Source of the DNA: Gymnothorax reevesii
Taxonomy: Eukaryota; Chordata; Actinopteri; Anguilliformes; Muraenidae
Direction: 5' to 3'
DNA: 64,000 nucleotides
Assembly (NCBI GenBank): GCA_029721435.1
Contig: CM056580.1
Location: forward strand, 78,393,367 to 78,457,366
Shown: positions 12,101 through 22,138 of the stretch, piece by piece
Layout of the letters: every line of letters starts with the position of its first letter
Numbering within the stretch: position 1 is the stretch's first letter
Program-made: the position numbers and the translations under genes
Notes under the pieces: generated by a model
Databases searched by the model: none
The model's input: the letters and a program-made list of their open reading frames with translations, nothing else
Told to the model about the DNA's origin: nothing

Positions 12101-14241
12101 CGTACGCATTCTGTCCCGTCTCAAGTTTTTCAAACGTCGCATGTTTGCACAGCCCCTTATTCCACATTTTTATAATTTAAAATCTCTGTCCCGCTGATAG
12201 GAGACTGCCTGTACACTAGACAGCCAAAATATGTGGAAACTCCCTGCGGCCATTTTTCATGGCACATACTGCATGGGGCCTCTTGATTACGCTGAAGGAT
12301 GATGTAGGACTCTGAGAGATTCTAAATGATTCTGTTCCAACGGAAGATTGGGGAAAGCCTTGTCCACTTTCTGTATGACTTTCTCTGTACGCAGCATGAG
12401 TCAGGCTAAACCAAACACCCATTATCTATGTCCAACTTCACCTTCTGCAGTAATGTAAGATAATCCCTCACCCCGGCAATGTTCTGATATCTAGCGTTGC
12501 AGGCGGTTATTGAAAGCAACGAGGAACCAACTCTGTATTAACGCCAGTTTCAAAATTTAATGTTTGATGGGCTGGTGTCAGAGTTCATGTGGGCATGTTG
12601 GCTACCAACCACAACTGCCTGTGGGAACAAGAAAACAGGATTAATATGGCAGTATCCCAGACTGGTACAGTCTGTGGCCGTACAGTGAGACCTCATTTTT
12701 CTGCGTGCCACAAAGCTTTCTCAGTCCTCTCTCTCTCTCTTAATCTTGCTGGCAGATCTTTGGCCCAGTGATGCAGATTCTGAAGTTTAAAGATCTGGAG
12801 GAAGTGGTGGAGAGAGCCAATGACACAAAGTACGGGCTGGCGGCTGCAGTCTTTACCAAGGACATCAACAAGGCGCACTACATCGCCAACGGACTGCGTG
12901 CTGGCACTGTGTGGTAGGGCACCCTAACAGACACAGACTCCTTCCATGAACTTACACAGATCCCTCCTACTTTCCCACATAGGCTCCTCCCACCAGATGT
13001 AGAACAAGGTCAGTGACTGTTTCTCTTGTGCGTAGGATAAACTGCTATGATGTCTTTGGAGCACAGGCTCCCTTCGGTGGCTACAAAGCCTCTGGGAATG
13101 GCCGGGAACTGGGGGAGTACGGACTGGACAACTACACTGAAGTCAAGACGGTGAGTCTTTTTCCGCACTCTCACCTAGAATAGGTGATGGGAAATAACTG
13201 AATGGGAAATAACTGTTAAAGGAAGCGCAATCCTTCAGTCACTTATCACATACCCAGAGTTTACATTGTGCTTTTACACATGTATATAAACTATCCCACG
13301 AGAAAATGCCTCGCACTATTATACAGCCACCAGAACTTCAGATTTGCTGTTACTTCCTTAATTTGGTTCAGCACCTGTACTTGCAGACAGAAAGAGACGG
13401 ACTGGCAGTCATAAAAATTGTTGGTTTCAATTTAGATTAGTCCATAGAATATTAACCACAAATGTATATTTGTCTAAGTTGCATATAATAGACTCTGCAA
13501 ATTGTAATTTTTGTGATAATTGTGGGGAAACTTTAATACATTTATTTTGGGATTGTAATATTGTACGGCGTTTTTGGGATGATCTTGTAAAATGGATATC
13601 TGAAAAGTGCGGTTATGTTTGTGGTCTCAATCTTTCACCTGAACTTGTTATATTTGGTGGTGACAATCTAACAAAGATTGATAGTGTGTTGGATCTGATA
13701 TTGTTACTTGCTAAATTTTATATATATAAATGCAGGTGTGCAAAACGTGAACCAAATATAACTGCTTTTAAGAATGAACTTGGTTTGAGATATTGAATTG
13801 AGAAAAAAATACACTTCTGTAACAAAACATTGGACAAGTTTCAATCCAAGTGGAGGCAGTATCATACTTTGTTTGAATAAGATTCATTCAGATAAATATT
13901 CTTAGTATCTCTGCTACCATATGTTGTACAACTGTGATGTCTGCATTTTCTTTGTTATAGGAAGCCTGTGTGAAAGGGTGTGAATGAGTGTTAACATGTT
14001 TTTTTTGTGTTTGTCTATGAAAAAGTTTGTTTTTATTGTTTTGGAAATGTGGATTTTTTTTCTGTTGCAAAAAAAAAAAATAAATTGTCAAGAAAAGAAA
14101 CACAAAAAAGCCAGCAGGCTTATTTCCCTTGTGTTTCTCGACTGCCCTGTTCGTACGATGTCTATGGAATGTTCAGACAATATTTACTTTTATGTTTTAA
14201 TTTTCCAGGTGACCATTAAGGTTCCCCAGAAAAATTCGTAA
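3085..14241 (+). CDS. aldh2: aldh2, mitochondrial aldehyde dehydrogenase, 5'-partial (10 exons)
   Basis: This is an NAD-dependent mitochondrial matrix aldehyde dehydrogenase that oxidises acetaldehyde and lipid aldehydes to acids. Coding exons are 3085-3164, 4319-4430, 4544-4672, 5587-5700, 6244-6346, 9074-9258, 10184-10348, 12756-12913, 13036-13150 and 14209-14241. Together they give 397 codons plus TAA, with GT/AG at every junction and one frame throughout. They correspond to human ALDH2 exons 4-13, residues 121-517. Visible motifs are ELGGK with the general base Glu285 (mature 268), GQCCCAGSR with the nucleophile Cys319 (mature 302), FTGSTE of the NAD fold, and the C-terminus VKVPQKNS. Glu504, the residue changed in human ALDH2*2, is Glu here (YTEVKT). 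Exons 1-3, with the mitochondrial presequence, lie upstream of the window. ALDH1A/ALDH1B paralogues are the alternative, but the exon 4 and C-terminal sequences fit ALDH2 best. Confidence 0.96.
3190..4258 (+). repeat. 44-bp minisatellite in aldh2 intron 4
   Basis: About 24 tandem copies of a 44-bp unit built on aggggattgatatccctggt then gtaggagtttgagatgtgca. Early units are more diverged, while units after about 3860 are near-identical. It translates as long repetitive frames that are not genes. Confidence 0.92.
4319..4430 (+). CDS. aldh2: aldh2 exon 5
   Basis: The exon encodes [19 protein letters not shown] and onward to GQIIP. The acceptor is tttctgcag and the donor gtgaga. It starts 60 bp after the 44-bp minisatellite of intron 4 ends. 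Confidence 0.95.
4544..4672 (+). CDS. aldh2: aldh2 exon 6
   Basis: The exon encodes [20 protein letters not shown] and onward to YVANLIKE. It contains the conserved WNFPL Asn of the oxyanion hole (Asn169 in mature numbering). The acceptor is ttttcctgcag and the donor gtcagt. Confidence 0.96.
4784..5300. mobile_element. MITE, 517 bp, GGCTGTGTCTGAAATCACTCACT ends (copy A)
   Basis: Inverted ends are GGCTGTGTCTGAAATCACTC at the left and, as complement of the right, GGTGTGTCCAAAATCACTC. The interior matches the second copy at 46037-46692 in opposite orientation (ttcactatatag, cagtgcat-atgggacgta). No coding capacity is seen. Confidence 0.75.
5331..5535. mobile_element. hAT-like foldback MITE, 205 bp
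   Basis: Two arms of about 58 bp are nearly perfect inverted copies, starting CAGGGATACTCACTCTTTTC. The element is flanked by an exact 8-bp direct repeat GGTTAGAG (5323-5330 and 5536-5543). An 8-bp duplication with CAGGG ends is the hAT hallmark. It sits just before the acceptor of aldh2 exon 7. Confidence 0.88.
5587..5700 (+). CDS. aldh2: aldh2 exon 7
   Basis: The exon encodes [19 protein letters not shown] through FTGSTE, the NAD-binding fold. The acceptor tract ctctctccggcag lies about 50 bp after a hAT-like foldback MITE. The donor is gttaga. Confidence 0.95.
6244..6346 (+). CDS. aldh2: aldh2 exon 8
   Basis: The exon encodes [20 protein letters not shown] followed by [14 protein letters not shown] and includes the catalytic base Glu285. 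It ends with the first base of a Met codon (phase 1), followed by gtgagt. Confidence 0.96.
6480..6870. repeat. interspersed repeat candidate with (CAGA)n tail
   Basis: The stretch from aaagggctgtgccacaccc through gacctttgaccccagtgacc to a cagacagacagacagacaaa tail at 6829-6848 looks like the tail of a dispersed element. I cannot assign a family. Confidence 0.35.
6871..9073. other. rest of aldh2 intron 8
   Basis: AT-rich intron sequence with an A18 run near 6992-7008. Short open frames on both strands lack codon bias. I see no gene or repeat that I can name. Confidence 0.5.
9074..9258 (+). CDS. aldh2: aldh2 exon 9 (catalytic cysteine)
   Basis: The exon encodes [20 protein letters not shown] and onward, with nucleophile Cys319 in the middle of the CCC triplet, and ends TEQGPQ. 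The acceptor tract is TG-rich (tttgtgtgttacag). The donor is gtaatc. Confidence 0.96.
9463..9641. mobile_element. hAT-like foldback MITE, 179 bp
   Basis: Inverted arms CAGGGGTGTCCAATCTTATC / GATAAGATTGGACACCCCTG-like enclose a second inner inverted pair. An exact 8-bp direct repeat ACCTAAAA flanks it (9455-9462 and 9642-9649). Confidence 0.88.
10184..10348 (+). CDS. aldh2: aldh2 exon 10
   Basis: The exon encodes [20 protein letters not shown] and onward to MTIAREE. The acceptor is gctcttttcag and the donor gtacag. A Tc1 copy begins only 77 bp downstream. Confidence 0.96.
10426..11633 (-). mobile_element. Tc1/mariner element, internally deleted, 1208 bp
   Basis: Ends CAGCGCCCTC and GAGGGCGCTG are inverted and flanked by TA (10424-10425, 11634-11635), as for Tc1 elements. 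The minus strand reads a Tc1 transposase N-terminus from 11252 ([20 protein letters not shown], paired helix-turn-helix) and then jumps to the C-terminal [17 protein letters not shown] block. The DDE core is deleted and the frame shifted, so it is inactive. Confidence 0.88.
10797..11252 (-). pseudogene. Tc1 transposase remnant
   Basis: The HTH part ([16 protein letters not shown]) is clear. Downstream, a deletion and frameshift fuse it to out-of-frame C-terminal sequence. The DPKH and SPDLNPIEN motifs are readable in another frame. Confidence 0.8.
11938..12092. mobile_element. TTAA-target MITE, 155 bp (CCCTTTGAGCGC ends)
   Basis: TTAA at 11934-11937 and 12093-12096 flanks perfect inverted ends CCCTTTGAGCGC / GCGCTCAAAGGG. 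This is the piggyBac-type arrangement. A related copy lies at 48022-48204. Confidence 0.85.
12756..12913 (+). CDS. aldh2: aldh2 exon 11
   Basis: The exon encodes [20 protein letters not shown] and onward to RAGTVW. The acceptor is cttgctggcag. The donor is tg|gtaggg and splits the Trp codon. Confidence 0.95.
13036..13150 (+). CDS. aldh2: aldh2 exon 12
   Basis: The exon encodes [20 protein letters not shown] and onward to YTEVKT. It carries Glu504 (mature 487), the subunit-interface residue altered in the human ALDH2*2 allele. The intron before it is only 122 bp. Confidence 0.96.
13430..14085 (+). mobile_element. 5'-truncated L1-type LINE, 3' end
   Basis: An open frame at 13470-13796 encodes the zinc-knuckle tail of an L1/Tx1-like ORF2 ([18 protein letters not shown], then FWDDLVKWI). 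About 300 bp of 3' UTR follows, ending in an A12 run at about 14070. The 5' end is truncated, as usual for LINE insertions. It lies in aldh2 intron 12. Confidence 0.7.
14209..14241 (+). CDS. aldh2: aldh2 exon 13 (terminal coding exon)
   Basis: The exon encodes [10 protein letters not shown] and stop TAA, the conserved ALDH2 C-terminus. The acceptor is tttaattttccag. The 3' UTR follows directly. Confidence 0.96.
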   Translation: MTIKVPQKNS

Positions 14242-14242
14242 A

Positions 14243-15958
14243 TGAGCCCTGTGCACAATGCCGAACATGGAACTAACGGAGCAGGAGGCTTATAACATGA
14301 GTATGCACCACGTGTGGCTTTACATGTTCAGCTGACGCCCTCGAGCTTCTGAAATGAACAATTTTCCCCTTTTTTCTGTTGGTGTGTACAATGAGAACTA
14401 AAATTACAGTATTGAAGAGACATTTGTGTAAATTTTTGTGAACGATCTTGTTTCCTGAGGGATTTAGCCTTGTTTTGGAGATCTAAATAGAGAAATTGAA
14501 GCAGGGGGTGACTATTTTTCCTAAAAAAAATAAAGATTAAAATAAAAATAAAGACCATTAGTGAATACGTCCCATTGAAAGCTACATTTTTAAAAGCACT
14601 TCAATTTAAGACAAATTTTGGTAAATGTAATTTTGTTTCATTATACAAACTGACATAGACAATCTCCATGTGCAGATATTTTTGTATTCACTCATGCTGG
14701 AGATGGGGCTTCTCCTTTGTCACATCTGATTTGCTTAATAAAGGCATTAATAATTCTTCTGCGGTGAGTTTGTTTTTATTTGACCTTAGGAGCTCAGCAA
14801 TGAAGTAAATAGTTCCTCTCCTTTCTGCCTTTTTATGTGGACATTGAATTCACTAATGCTGGGTGTAAAATCGTCTGAAGAATGTATTTTCTTTACGGTT
14901 GCTCTGGAATAGACCACTGCAAACATACCTTTACACTGTAGGTTTATGCCTGCAGAATACAGTTGTGGCATCAAGGGGTATGCACTGCGGAAACTGGAGT
15001 TGCAAAAACAAACAAACAAACAAACAAAAAAATTTGCTCTAATTTTCACTACCATTTTGAAACATGCTGGATGACGAATGCTTTTGGTGAACGAAGCATA
15101 CAAATGCCTTTGGGAAAAGGCATGGCCGTTGCCTAGTGCTGTGCTATTTATGACCAGATATTTGGCAGAAATTCTGAAAGCAGCCGTGGCTCAAATTTCA
15201 CAACTGCATGGACTTTAACACTGTAGCAGCAACCACTAATAAAAGCAGATAAGTGCATTACTCTTATTAGTTCTGTTATATCGTCCCAATTCATCATAAT
15301 AAGTGGTCTTTCATTTTTTGCATAATATGGCTGCACAATCCAGATGTTTGAAGATGTTTTTCACTAATCCTAAATAAGTGAAGCCATGTAAAATCTGTTC
15401 AGCTCTAGCCTTTGAATTGAGAGCATTTACAGAATACTTAATTCACAAATCCTTCTCCAATGCTTTGGATATATTGTTTATTAAAAGGATCCCCATTTGC
15501 TAATACCAATGGCACCAGCTAGTCTTCCTGAGATCTGAAGTCCTACAAAAATGTAAAAATTATTTACAGAAAACTTACATACATATTATGAATGGGTACA
15601 AATTGACATCAAGCAGCATTCATTATATAACTTGCATCTTAAAACAATCCATCAACAACAAAGCAGAAATGGAAAAGAAACAGAAGAGAGAAATAAAACC
15701 AAAAAAAAAACCACATCTCTAGCTGACCTATTTAAATGGTACATTCTAAGTTTGCGTTTAAAAGAGGATTTGCTATTCGACAGAAGTTGGTGAGGGGGGC
15801 AGCTATTCCACTGACAAATGCTACTGTAAATGACCATCTTTCTTAAGGCCTGTAAATTTGGCCAAGGGAACATTAATTGACCATATTGGCTATATTTCCT
15901 GCCAATAGTTACAGATCAGGCCAGAAATACTTGCCTACCTGTGTTTAAGAAAACCAGT
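14243..15958. other. aldh2 3' UTR and downstream flank
   Basis: The UTR runs to about 14765. Beyond it, AT-rich sequence with a (CAAA)n tract at about 15003-15030 shows no gene or element that I recognise. Confidence 0.45.
14737..14742 (+). terminator. aldh2 polyadenylation signal (AATAAA)
   Basis: A canonical AATAAA lies about 500 bp after the aldh2 stop and is followed about 20 bp later by a GT/T-rich element (gtgagtttgtttttatttg). Another AATAAA at 14529-14534 could serve as an earlier site. Confidence 0.6.
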
Positions 15959-17137
15959 ACTGCGCTGTGAAAAAGTATTTGCCCCAATCCCTATTTCTAT
16001 TAATGCAAATTTGCCACCTTGAAATGTTTGATCATCAAACTCATTTTAGTATTAGACAAAGACAACCCCAATAAACATGAAATGCAGTTTTAAATGATTT
16101 AATTCATAAAAGGAAAAAAGGTGTCCAACCCTACCTTGTCCTATGTGAAAATGTGATTCCCCCTTAGTAAGTAAATTAACAAATTTAACAAATTTGAATG
16201 ATAATGTGGTGAATTTTCACTAGACAGCCCCAGGCATGATTACTGTGGCCTGGTTGAATCTAAGCATTACTTAAATAAAACCTCTCAGGCAATATGAAGC
16301 AGGCAAAAAAGCAACACATGTTGCCGCAATCCAAAGAAATTCAAGAACAGATGTGAAAAGTTATCAGTTTGGTAAGGGTTACAAAGCCATTTCTAAGGCT
16401 CTGTGACTCCAGCGAACTATCGTGACAGCCAATATGTTCAAATAGAAAACAATCTGGAATAGTAATGAACCTTTCCCTGAGTGGCCAGACTATCAAAATT
16501 CCTCCAAGAGCACACTGAGGATATATCCAGGAGGTTACAAAATAACCCAGACTAATACTGTATCTAAATAATTGCTGACTTGCCTCAGTTATGGTCTGTG
16601 TTCATAATTCCATTATGAGAAAGCAACTGGCAAAAATGGCATCCAGGGGAGAACTACAAGGCAAAAACCACCAATGACCAAAAAGAGCCCAAAGTCTTGC
16701 CTCACATTTGCCAAAAAGGAGTCTTGACACACAAGTCGCTAACAACTGGCATAAAGGCAACATCACATTCCACAATAGGAACATTATACCAGCTGTTAAA
16801 AACGGTGGTGGTAGTCTGATGGTCTGGGGCTGCTTTGCTACCTCTACTGACAGCAAACATTCAATTTCAACACTCAAGTTTGATCGGTTTCGAACATGTT
16901 CAATTTTTCAGGTATCACCGGTTTAGAATTCTGTTTTGAAACTACAGACGCGTGACTGAGTTGCATCTGTCCAAGAAAAAAGTCCCTGAAAAAGTACTGC
17001 AGGAAGGTATGAACGCTTGCTGAGATCTGCAGCCTTATTTATTGATAAAGCTCATAAATGATGATAAAATTTGAGAGACCTTTTCAGCAAGTTAGTTAGA
17101 TAGATAGTTTGATAAAAACATACAGGTAGATATATAG

Positions 17138-17370
17138 AACCCCAATTCCAAAATAGTTGGGACGAAGTGTAAAATTGTGAATAAAATCAAAATGCAATGA
17201 CTTACACATCACATGAGCCAATATGTGATTTACAATGGAACATAGATAACATTTCAAATGTTGAAACTGTTGAGACATTTTACATTTTTATCCACAAAAT
17301 GAACTTCTTTCAAATTTTCTGGTTGCAACAGGTCTCAAAAAAGTCGGAACAGGGGCCTGTTTACCATGGT
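17138..17370 (+). repeat. interspersed DNA repeat, copy of 30050-30275
   Basis: It begins aaccccaattccaaaatagt and ends near aaaaaagtcggaacaggggc, parallel to 30050-30275. Unassigned DNA transposon family. Confidence 0.65.
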
Positions 17371-17599
17371 GTAGCAGAACACCCAGTTTTTGACCATTTA
17401 TGCATGGCTCCCCTTACCGTGGTCGGTCAGCGACAGTCCCCGTTTTCCATTCTTAGACAGAAACGGGGAAATAAAGTGCCAAAAAATGACATGGAGGCAG
17501 GTGCCCACAGTCAGAAGATTTCCTACTCCTGTTGATGGGCAAAAAATGGGTTCTCTGTAGGGACCGTGTGCACGCATGTTTTGCTCATGGTACTTGTGC

Positions 17600-17908
17600 T
17601 CACCTCAATCGTCTCGGACCCCTCATCTCATGATCAGTTTTGGCTTCTATCCGGAATCTGTCACGTACAGGCTGTAACCAGATGTGGCATTCTTGAGCTG
17701 CCATAGTCACTCGTGGCTGCCCTAAGTGGGGTCGGTTAGTGACAGTGCCAGTGTTCCATTCTCGGATAGACAGCTGCCTGACTGTTGAATGGTGACAGTG
17801 CAAATGACGCACCTCCTCTCGGCAGCTGAGATCTGCCCGTAACATGCCAAAGGCTCTTTTTCTCCCTCCTGTGTCACAAGCCCTTCCATTTTCTTGATGC
17901 AGTAGCAT
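17600..17908 (-). pseudogene. Tc1-like transposase fragment (HTH region)
   Basis: The minus strand reads a helix-turn-helix segment HHSTVRQLSIREWNTGTVT then RPHLGQPRVTMAAQ, typical of Tc1 transposases. The catalytic part is absent. Confidence 0.75.
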
Positions 17909-18180
17909 TTTTCATTTTTTTTTGGCTTTATGTAGGCTATTGACCACACCAAAAAGAACAAGTCAAGTGTCACTGTACACATCACGAATTGTTCAATGTT
18001 TGTTATTACTGAAGTGCTTGGCGTGTGCATGTGGTGTACATCAGGATTACAATACCACACGCTTTTCTTTATTTCCACTTGTGACTCACTGGAAAAGCAA
18101 TAAAAATCAAAAGATTCTTCAATTTGCCGGAAATACAGTACATGCCTCACCTGTGCATTTTTAATGGCGCTGAGTATATC

Positions 18181-18295
18181 TTCAAATTAAACAGGTTTTA
18201 TAGAATAAAATGATGAATCATTTTAAATTATTTTAAACAAAAGTAGTGCACTCGGACACAAAAATCTGCATGTCACGTCATTGACCCATATACAT
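18181..18295 (+). repeat. repeat pair member (with 38745-38865)
   Basis: It shares attaaac-ggttttatagaa, taaaatgatg and cggacacaaaaatctgcatg with 38745-38865, about 20 kb away. Confidence 0.7.
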
Positions 18296-18433
18296 TTTGA
18301 AGCAAACTATTTCGAATTGCCATCTCCAGCTGTTTCAGGACCAGGTTGACTAGCCACAATTGATGGAACCCTGAACTCCACTCTCATCAGAAAATCCTGA
18401 AGGAGAATGTCAGGCCATTAGTTTGTGACCGCA

Positions 18434-19063
18434 GGGTGCTTTCACACCAGGATAGTCCAGGGGACTCTGTTCGATTGGGCGGGGAATACCTAGAAATTTC
18501 ACACCTTCATTTGCTTTGGTTTACTTTCACACTGCACTTTCACCAAACCGCCTGGACATCATGCAGTTACAACACGTGCTTGTTTGGGGAGGTACTGCCC
18601 GAAATGAGCACTTCAAGGAAGAAAGAATGCATGAGGAAGAAGATAGTTCGGCTCATCGATTGGCCAGGGCCGAAAACGGAAATCCATCCCCTTCGGCCAT
18701 CTTGTTCACAACAAAAGCAAACAATGGAGCAACACCAGATTTCTGCGGTCTTGTGGTTTCTGTTTTTACTTTGGTGTTCAAACCTAATTGGTTTTTCACA
18801 AGATGCTGCCCAGTATGAGCAGCAGGCGAGGCAGTGAGCGATCCTTTGGTTCACTTCCTCTCTTTGGTTCGCTGGATAGTCCGTTTGCATTTCCCACTAC
18901 AAGCGAACCAAGATCAACGTTTTCTGGCAGACCTCAGCTCACTTGTCTGGTCCACACCAGAGTTCGGATGAGCTTTCACACCTGCCCTAACAAACCGGAC
19001 GATCCGAGGAAACAAACTCTGGTCCTTCTAAAGCGGACCAAACAGCTCTGGTGTGAAAGCGCC
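18434..19063. mobile_element. MITE inserted in T1, gctttcacacc ends
   Basis: Inverted ends gggtgctttcacaccag / ctggtgtgaaagcgcc enclose about 600 bp without coding signal. T1 sequence continues on both sides, which proves insertion. The superfamily is uncertain. Confidence 0.65.
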
Positions 19064-19484
19064 GTCAAGCTTGGGCGCAGATGGGTTATGCACCAGGTGA
19101 CAGATCAAAAGCATGTTCACCACTGAATGGCTAGAAAAAAAGAAGAAGGTTTTGAGTGGCTTAGTCAGGGTCCTGACTTGAATCTATTGAGATGTTGTGG
19201 CATGACCTTTAACAGGCAGTTTATTCTTGAAAACCATCCAATGTGGCTGAATTAAAATAATTCTGTACAGAGGAGTGGGACAAAATTCTGCTGCAATGAT
19301 ACAAAAGACTCATTGCCAGCCATTGCAAACATTTGACAAACAGTTGTTCCAATGGTGGCACAACCAGTTATTAGATTGTTTTTCATGAGTGATACAGGTT
19401 TTGAGTAACTCTTCACCTTCAATACATAAAACAATAATTTTTAAGCTGCATTTTAATGATGACTCATAATGTCTTTGTCTTATA

Positions 19485-20620
19485 CACTGCTTGGCCAAAA
19501 AAATTGCAATTTGGCTTTAAATAAGCAAATATATGAGAGCCTATGATTGAATCATTATTGCAGTGATAAATTTGTTTCAGCTGGCAACAATTCTTTTATC
19601 CTGACTGTTTCAGTGCGTTACGTTTCATTTCTTTAATAACCAAGTCGGAAGATGTACCATATGCTCGTTGAAAAGACATTACTGAGTTTCAAGAGAGGAA
19701 AATTATTGATGATGAAATCCCTAGAACTGAGTCATGAACTGTCCAACAACTTATTAAAACCAGGAAGGATAGTGGTGAACTGTAAACTTTATGGAAGACA
19801 TGGGTTGGAGAAAAATCATCCCTGATCCTGATCCAAGATCACTAACGAAGACACAATGAGGGCAAAAGCATGTCCTCACGCACGATAAAACAAGAGCTTG
19901 GAGGATTGGAACTGAACAGGTGTGTGACAACAAGACAGCCAGTGTTAGTGAGGCTTATTGGGGGAAAAAACAAGTTCAGTTTGCGAGACAGCAGAGAGGC
20001 TGGACTTAGGAGCAATGAGAGAAGGTCTTGTGGTATAAGGGAGTCCACATTCACCCACTTGCAGAGTGATGGGCGTGTCAGGGCAAGAAAGGAAGCCTGT
20101 GACGCCATGCATACGTCACACACAGAGCCCACTTTACAGGCCTCTGAAGGCAGTGTTATCATCTGGGGTTACTTCACACAGTAAGGTTGAGGCTCAGCAC
20201 TGTTCTGCAGCGATTAAATGAATTCAGCAGACTATCTGAATATACTGAATGATCAGTAACCCATCAATGGCCTTTTTAATCCCTAGTGGCACAGACATGT
20301 TACAGGATGATAATGCAAAGATTAATTCGGCTCAAATTGTGAAAGAGTGGTTCATCAAGCACGAGGAATCATTTTCACATGTCAGGACTCTGAGGAGGCC
20401 GATTCTTTAGCTTATTGAAAGTCTCTGGAGGAGCTTCTGTGCTGGAGATGACTGAAGAAAGTGGTTTGACTCATCCAATGGTCAATACAGTATTTCAGCC
20501 AAAAATTAATGTACATCTGGTTGGAAATAAATGTAACTCTGTATAAGATTGTTGACACGATTCCATGACAGATATGTGCAGTGATAAAAGCTGAAGGTGG
20601 CCCAACAAAATTTGCTATTA
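19485..20620 (+). mobile_element. Tc1 element T2, 3'-truncated, inside T1
   Basis: It starts CACTGCTTGGCCAAAAAAAT after TA (19483-19484) and carries transposase remnants with many stops. Its expected right end (...ttggccaagcagtg) is missing and T3 begins at that point. Confidence 0.65.
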
Positions 20621-22069
20621 CAGTGGGGGAAATAAGTATTTGACCCCTTGCTGATTTTGCAGGTTTGCCCACTTACAAAGAATGCAACGATCTATAATTC
20701 TTATCATATGTACATGCTAACAGTGAGAGACAGAATCCCAAAGAAAATTCCAGAAAATCACATCATATGAATTTATAAAAATTGATAACCATCTGATGAG
20801 GAAAAATAAATATCTGACCCCCTACCAAACAGCAAGTATTCTGGCTCCCACAAGCCAGTTAGTCTTTCTTTAAGACACCCCCAATCCCAACTAATTATTT
20901 ACATCAAATACACCTGCCTCACCTCGTTTCCTGTAAAAGACATCTGTCCACTCCCAAACAACCAGATTCCAACATCTCCACCATGGGCAAGATCAAAGAG
21001 CTGTCTAAGGACATCAGGGACAAGTTTGTTGACCTGCACAAGGCTGGGATGGGCTACAAGAGAAGGGGAAAGTTCAACTGTCGGTGCAGTTATCAGGTAA
21101 TGGAGGAGGCACCACACCACCGCCAGCCTCCCTCAGTCTGGGCCTCCACGCAAGATCTCGCCACGTGGGGTGTCCCTGATCATGCGAATGGTGAGGAATC
21201 ATCCCAGAACCACAAGGGGGAACTGGTTAATCAACTGAAGGCAGCTGGGACCACAGTTACAAAAGAAACAGTTGGTAACACACTACGCGGTCATGGATTG
21301 AAATCCTGCAGCGCAAGCAAGGTTCCTCTGCTCAAGAAGCCATATGTACAGGCCCGCCTGAAGTTCACCATTGACCACCTGGACGACTCAGAAGAGGCCT
21401 GGAAGAAGGTGATGAGGTCAGATGAGACCAAAATAGAACTTTTTGGGCTCAACTCAACTCGCTGTGTTTGGAGGGCAAAGAACACAGAGTACAACCCAAA
21501 GAACACCATCCCCACCGTCAAGCACATTGGTGCTTTTCAGCCAAGGGGGCGGGACAACTTCATTGCATTGAGGGGAGGATGGACGGGGCCATACACAGTG
21601 GAATTCTGGACCAACACCTCCTTCCCTCAGTGAGAGAGCTGAGGATGGGTGTTTCAGCACGACAACGACCCTAAGCGCACCGCCAAAGCAACAAAAGTGT
21701 GGCTATGAAAGAAGCACATCAAGGTTCCGGAGTGGCCGACCCAGTTTCCAGACCTGAATCCAATTGATAATCTTTGCAGGGAGCTTAAAATTCGGGTTGC
21801 CAGGCGACAGCCTCGGAACCCGAATGATTTGGAGGCTGTCTGCAGGGAGGAGTGGGCCAGCATCCCTGCTGAAATATGCATGAACCTCGTCACCAACTAT
21901 AAAAACCGTTTGACATCTGTGCTGGCCAATAAGGGCTTTACTACAAAATATTAACATGCTGTTTGTCCAGGGGGTCATTAAAATCATTAAAATTATAGAC
22001 CATTGCACTCTTTGCAAGAGGGAAAACCAGCAAAATCAGCAAGGGGTCAAATACTTATTTCCCCCACTG
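20621..22069 (+). mobile_element. Tc1 element T3, 1449 bp
   Basis: Ends CAGTGGGGGAAATAAGTATT and the complement AATACTTATTTCCCCCACTG are near-perfect inverted copies flanked by TA (20619-20620, 22070-22071). It is the least decayed Tc1 copy in the window. Confidence 0.9.
20983..21952 (+). pseudogene. Tc1 transposase of T3, broken
   Basis: The frame from 20983 (MGKIKELSKDIRDKFVDLHK) is open for 216 codons. It includes the first-Asp block [12 protein letters not shown] but shows a frame change in the HTH region near 21070. After 21633 the remaining D and E blocks ([11 protein letters not shown], then [10 protein letters not shown]) are only readable in another frame. Confidence 0.8.
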
Positions 22070-22138
22070 TAATTAGTTAGTTAATCTGAAACATCTTGAG
22101 GAAATCTGAAAGGAGGCAAATACTTCTTCACTTCGCTG

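Larger units (their letters stand above)
16847..18329. mobile_element. composite insertion into T1
   Basis: T1 stops after ctggggctgctttgctacctc and resumes at gctgtttcaggaccagg. The insert holds a repeat copy at 17138-17370, a minus-strand Tc1 fragment at 17600-17908 and a repeat at 18181-18295. Edges are approximate. Confidence 0.55.
15960..22138 (+). mobile_element. Tc1 element T1, split by nested insertions (6.2 kb overall)
   Basis: TA flanks both ends (15958-15959, 22139-22140). The ends CTGCGCTGTGAAAAAGTATT and, as complement of the right, CAGCGAAGTGAAGAAGTATT match at most positions. T1 sequence is seen at 15960 to about 16846 (transposase to the MVWGCF motif), then about 18330-18433, then 19064-19484, and finally 22071-22138. 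The gaps are other elements. All T1 frames are broken. Confidence 0.75.

Noticed and set aside
13470..13796. 108-codon + strand ORF in aldh2 intron 12
   Set aside because: Not a host gene: it is the C-terminal tail of an L1-type LINE ORF2.
18436..18890. Overlapping 100-130 codon ORFs on both strands
   Set aside because: They lie within a MITE with inverted ends and show no protein features.
20983..21633. 216-codon ORF as an intact transposase
   Set aside because: It is broken: the HTH region is frame-altered and later catalytic blocks are in another frame, so it is annotated as a pseudogene.
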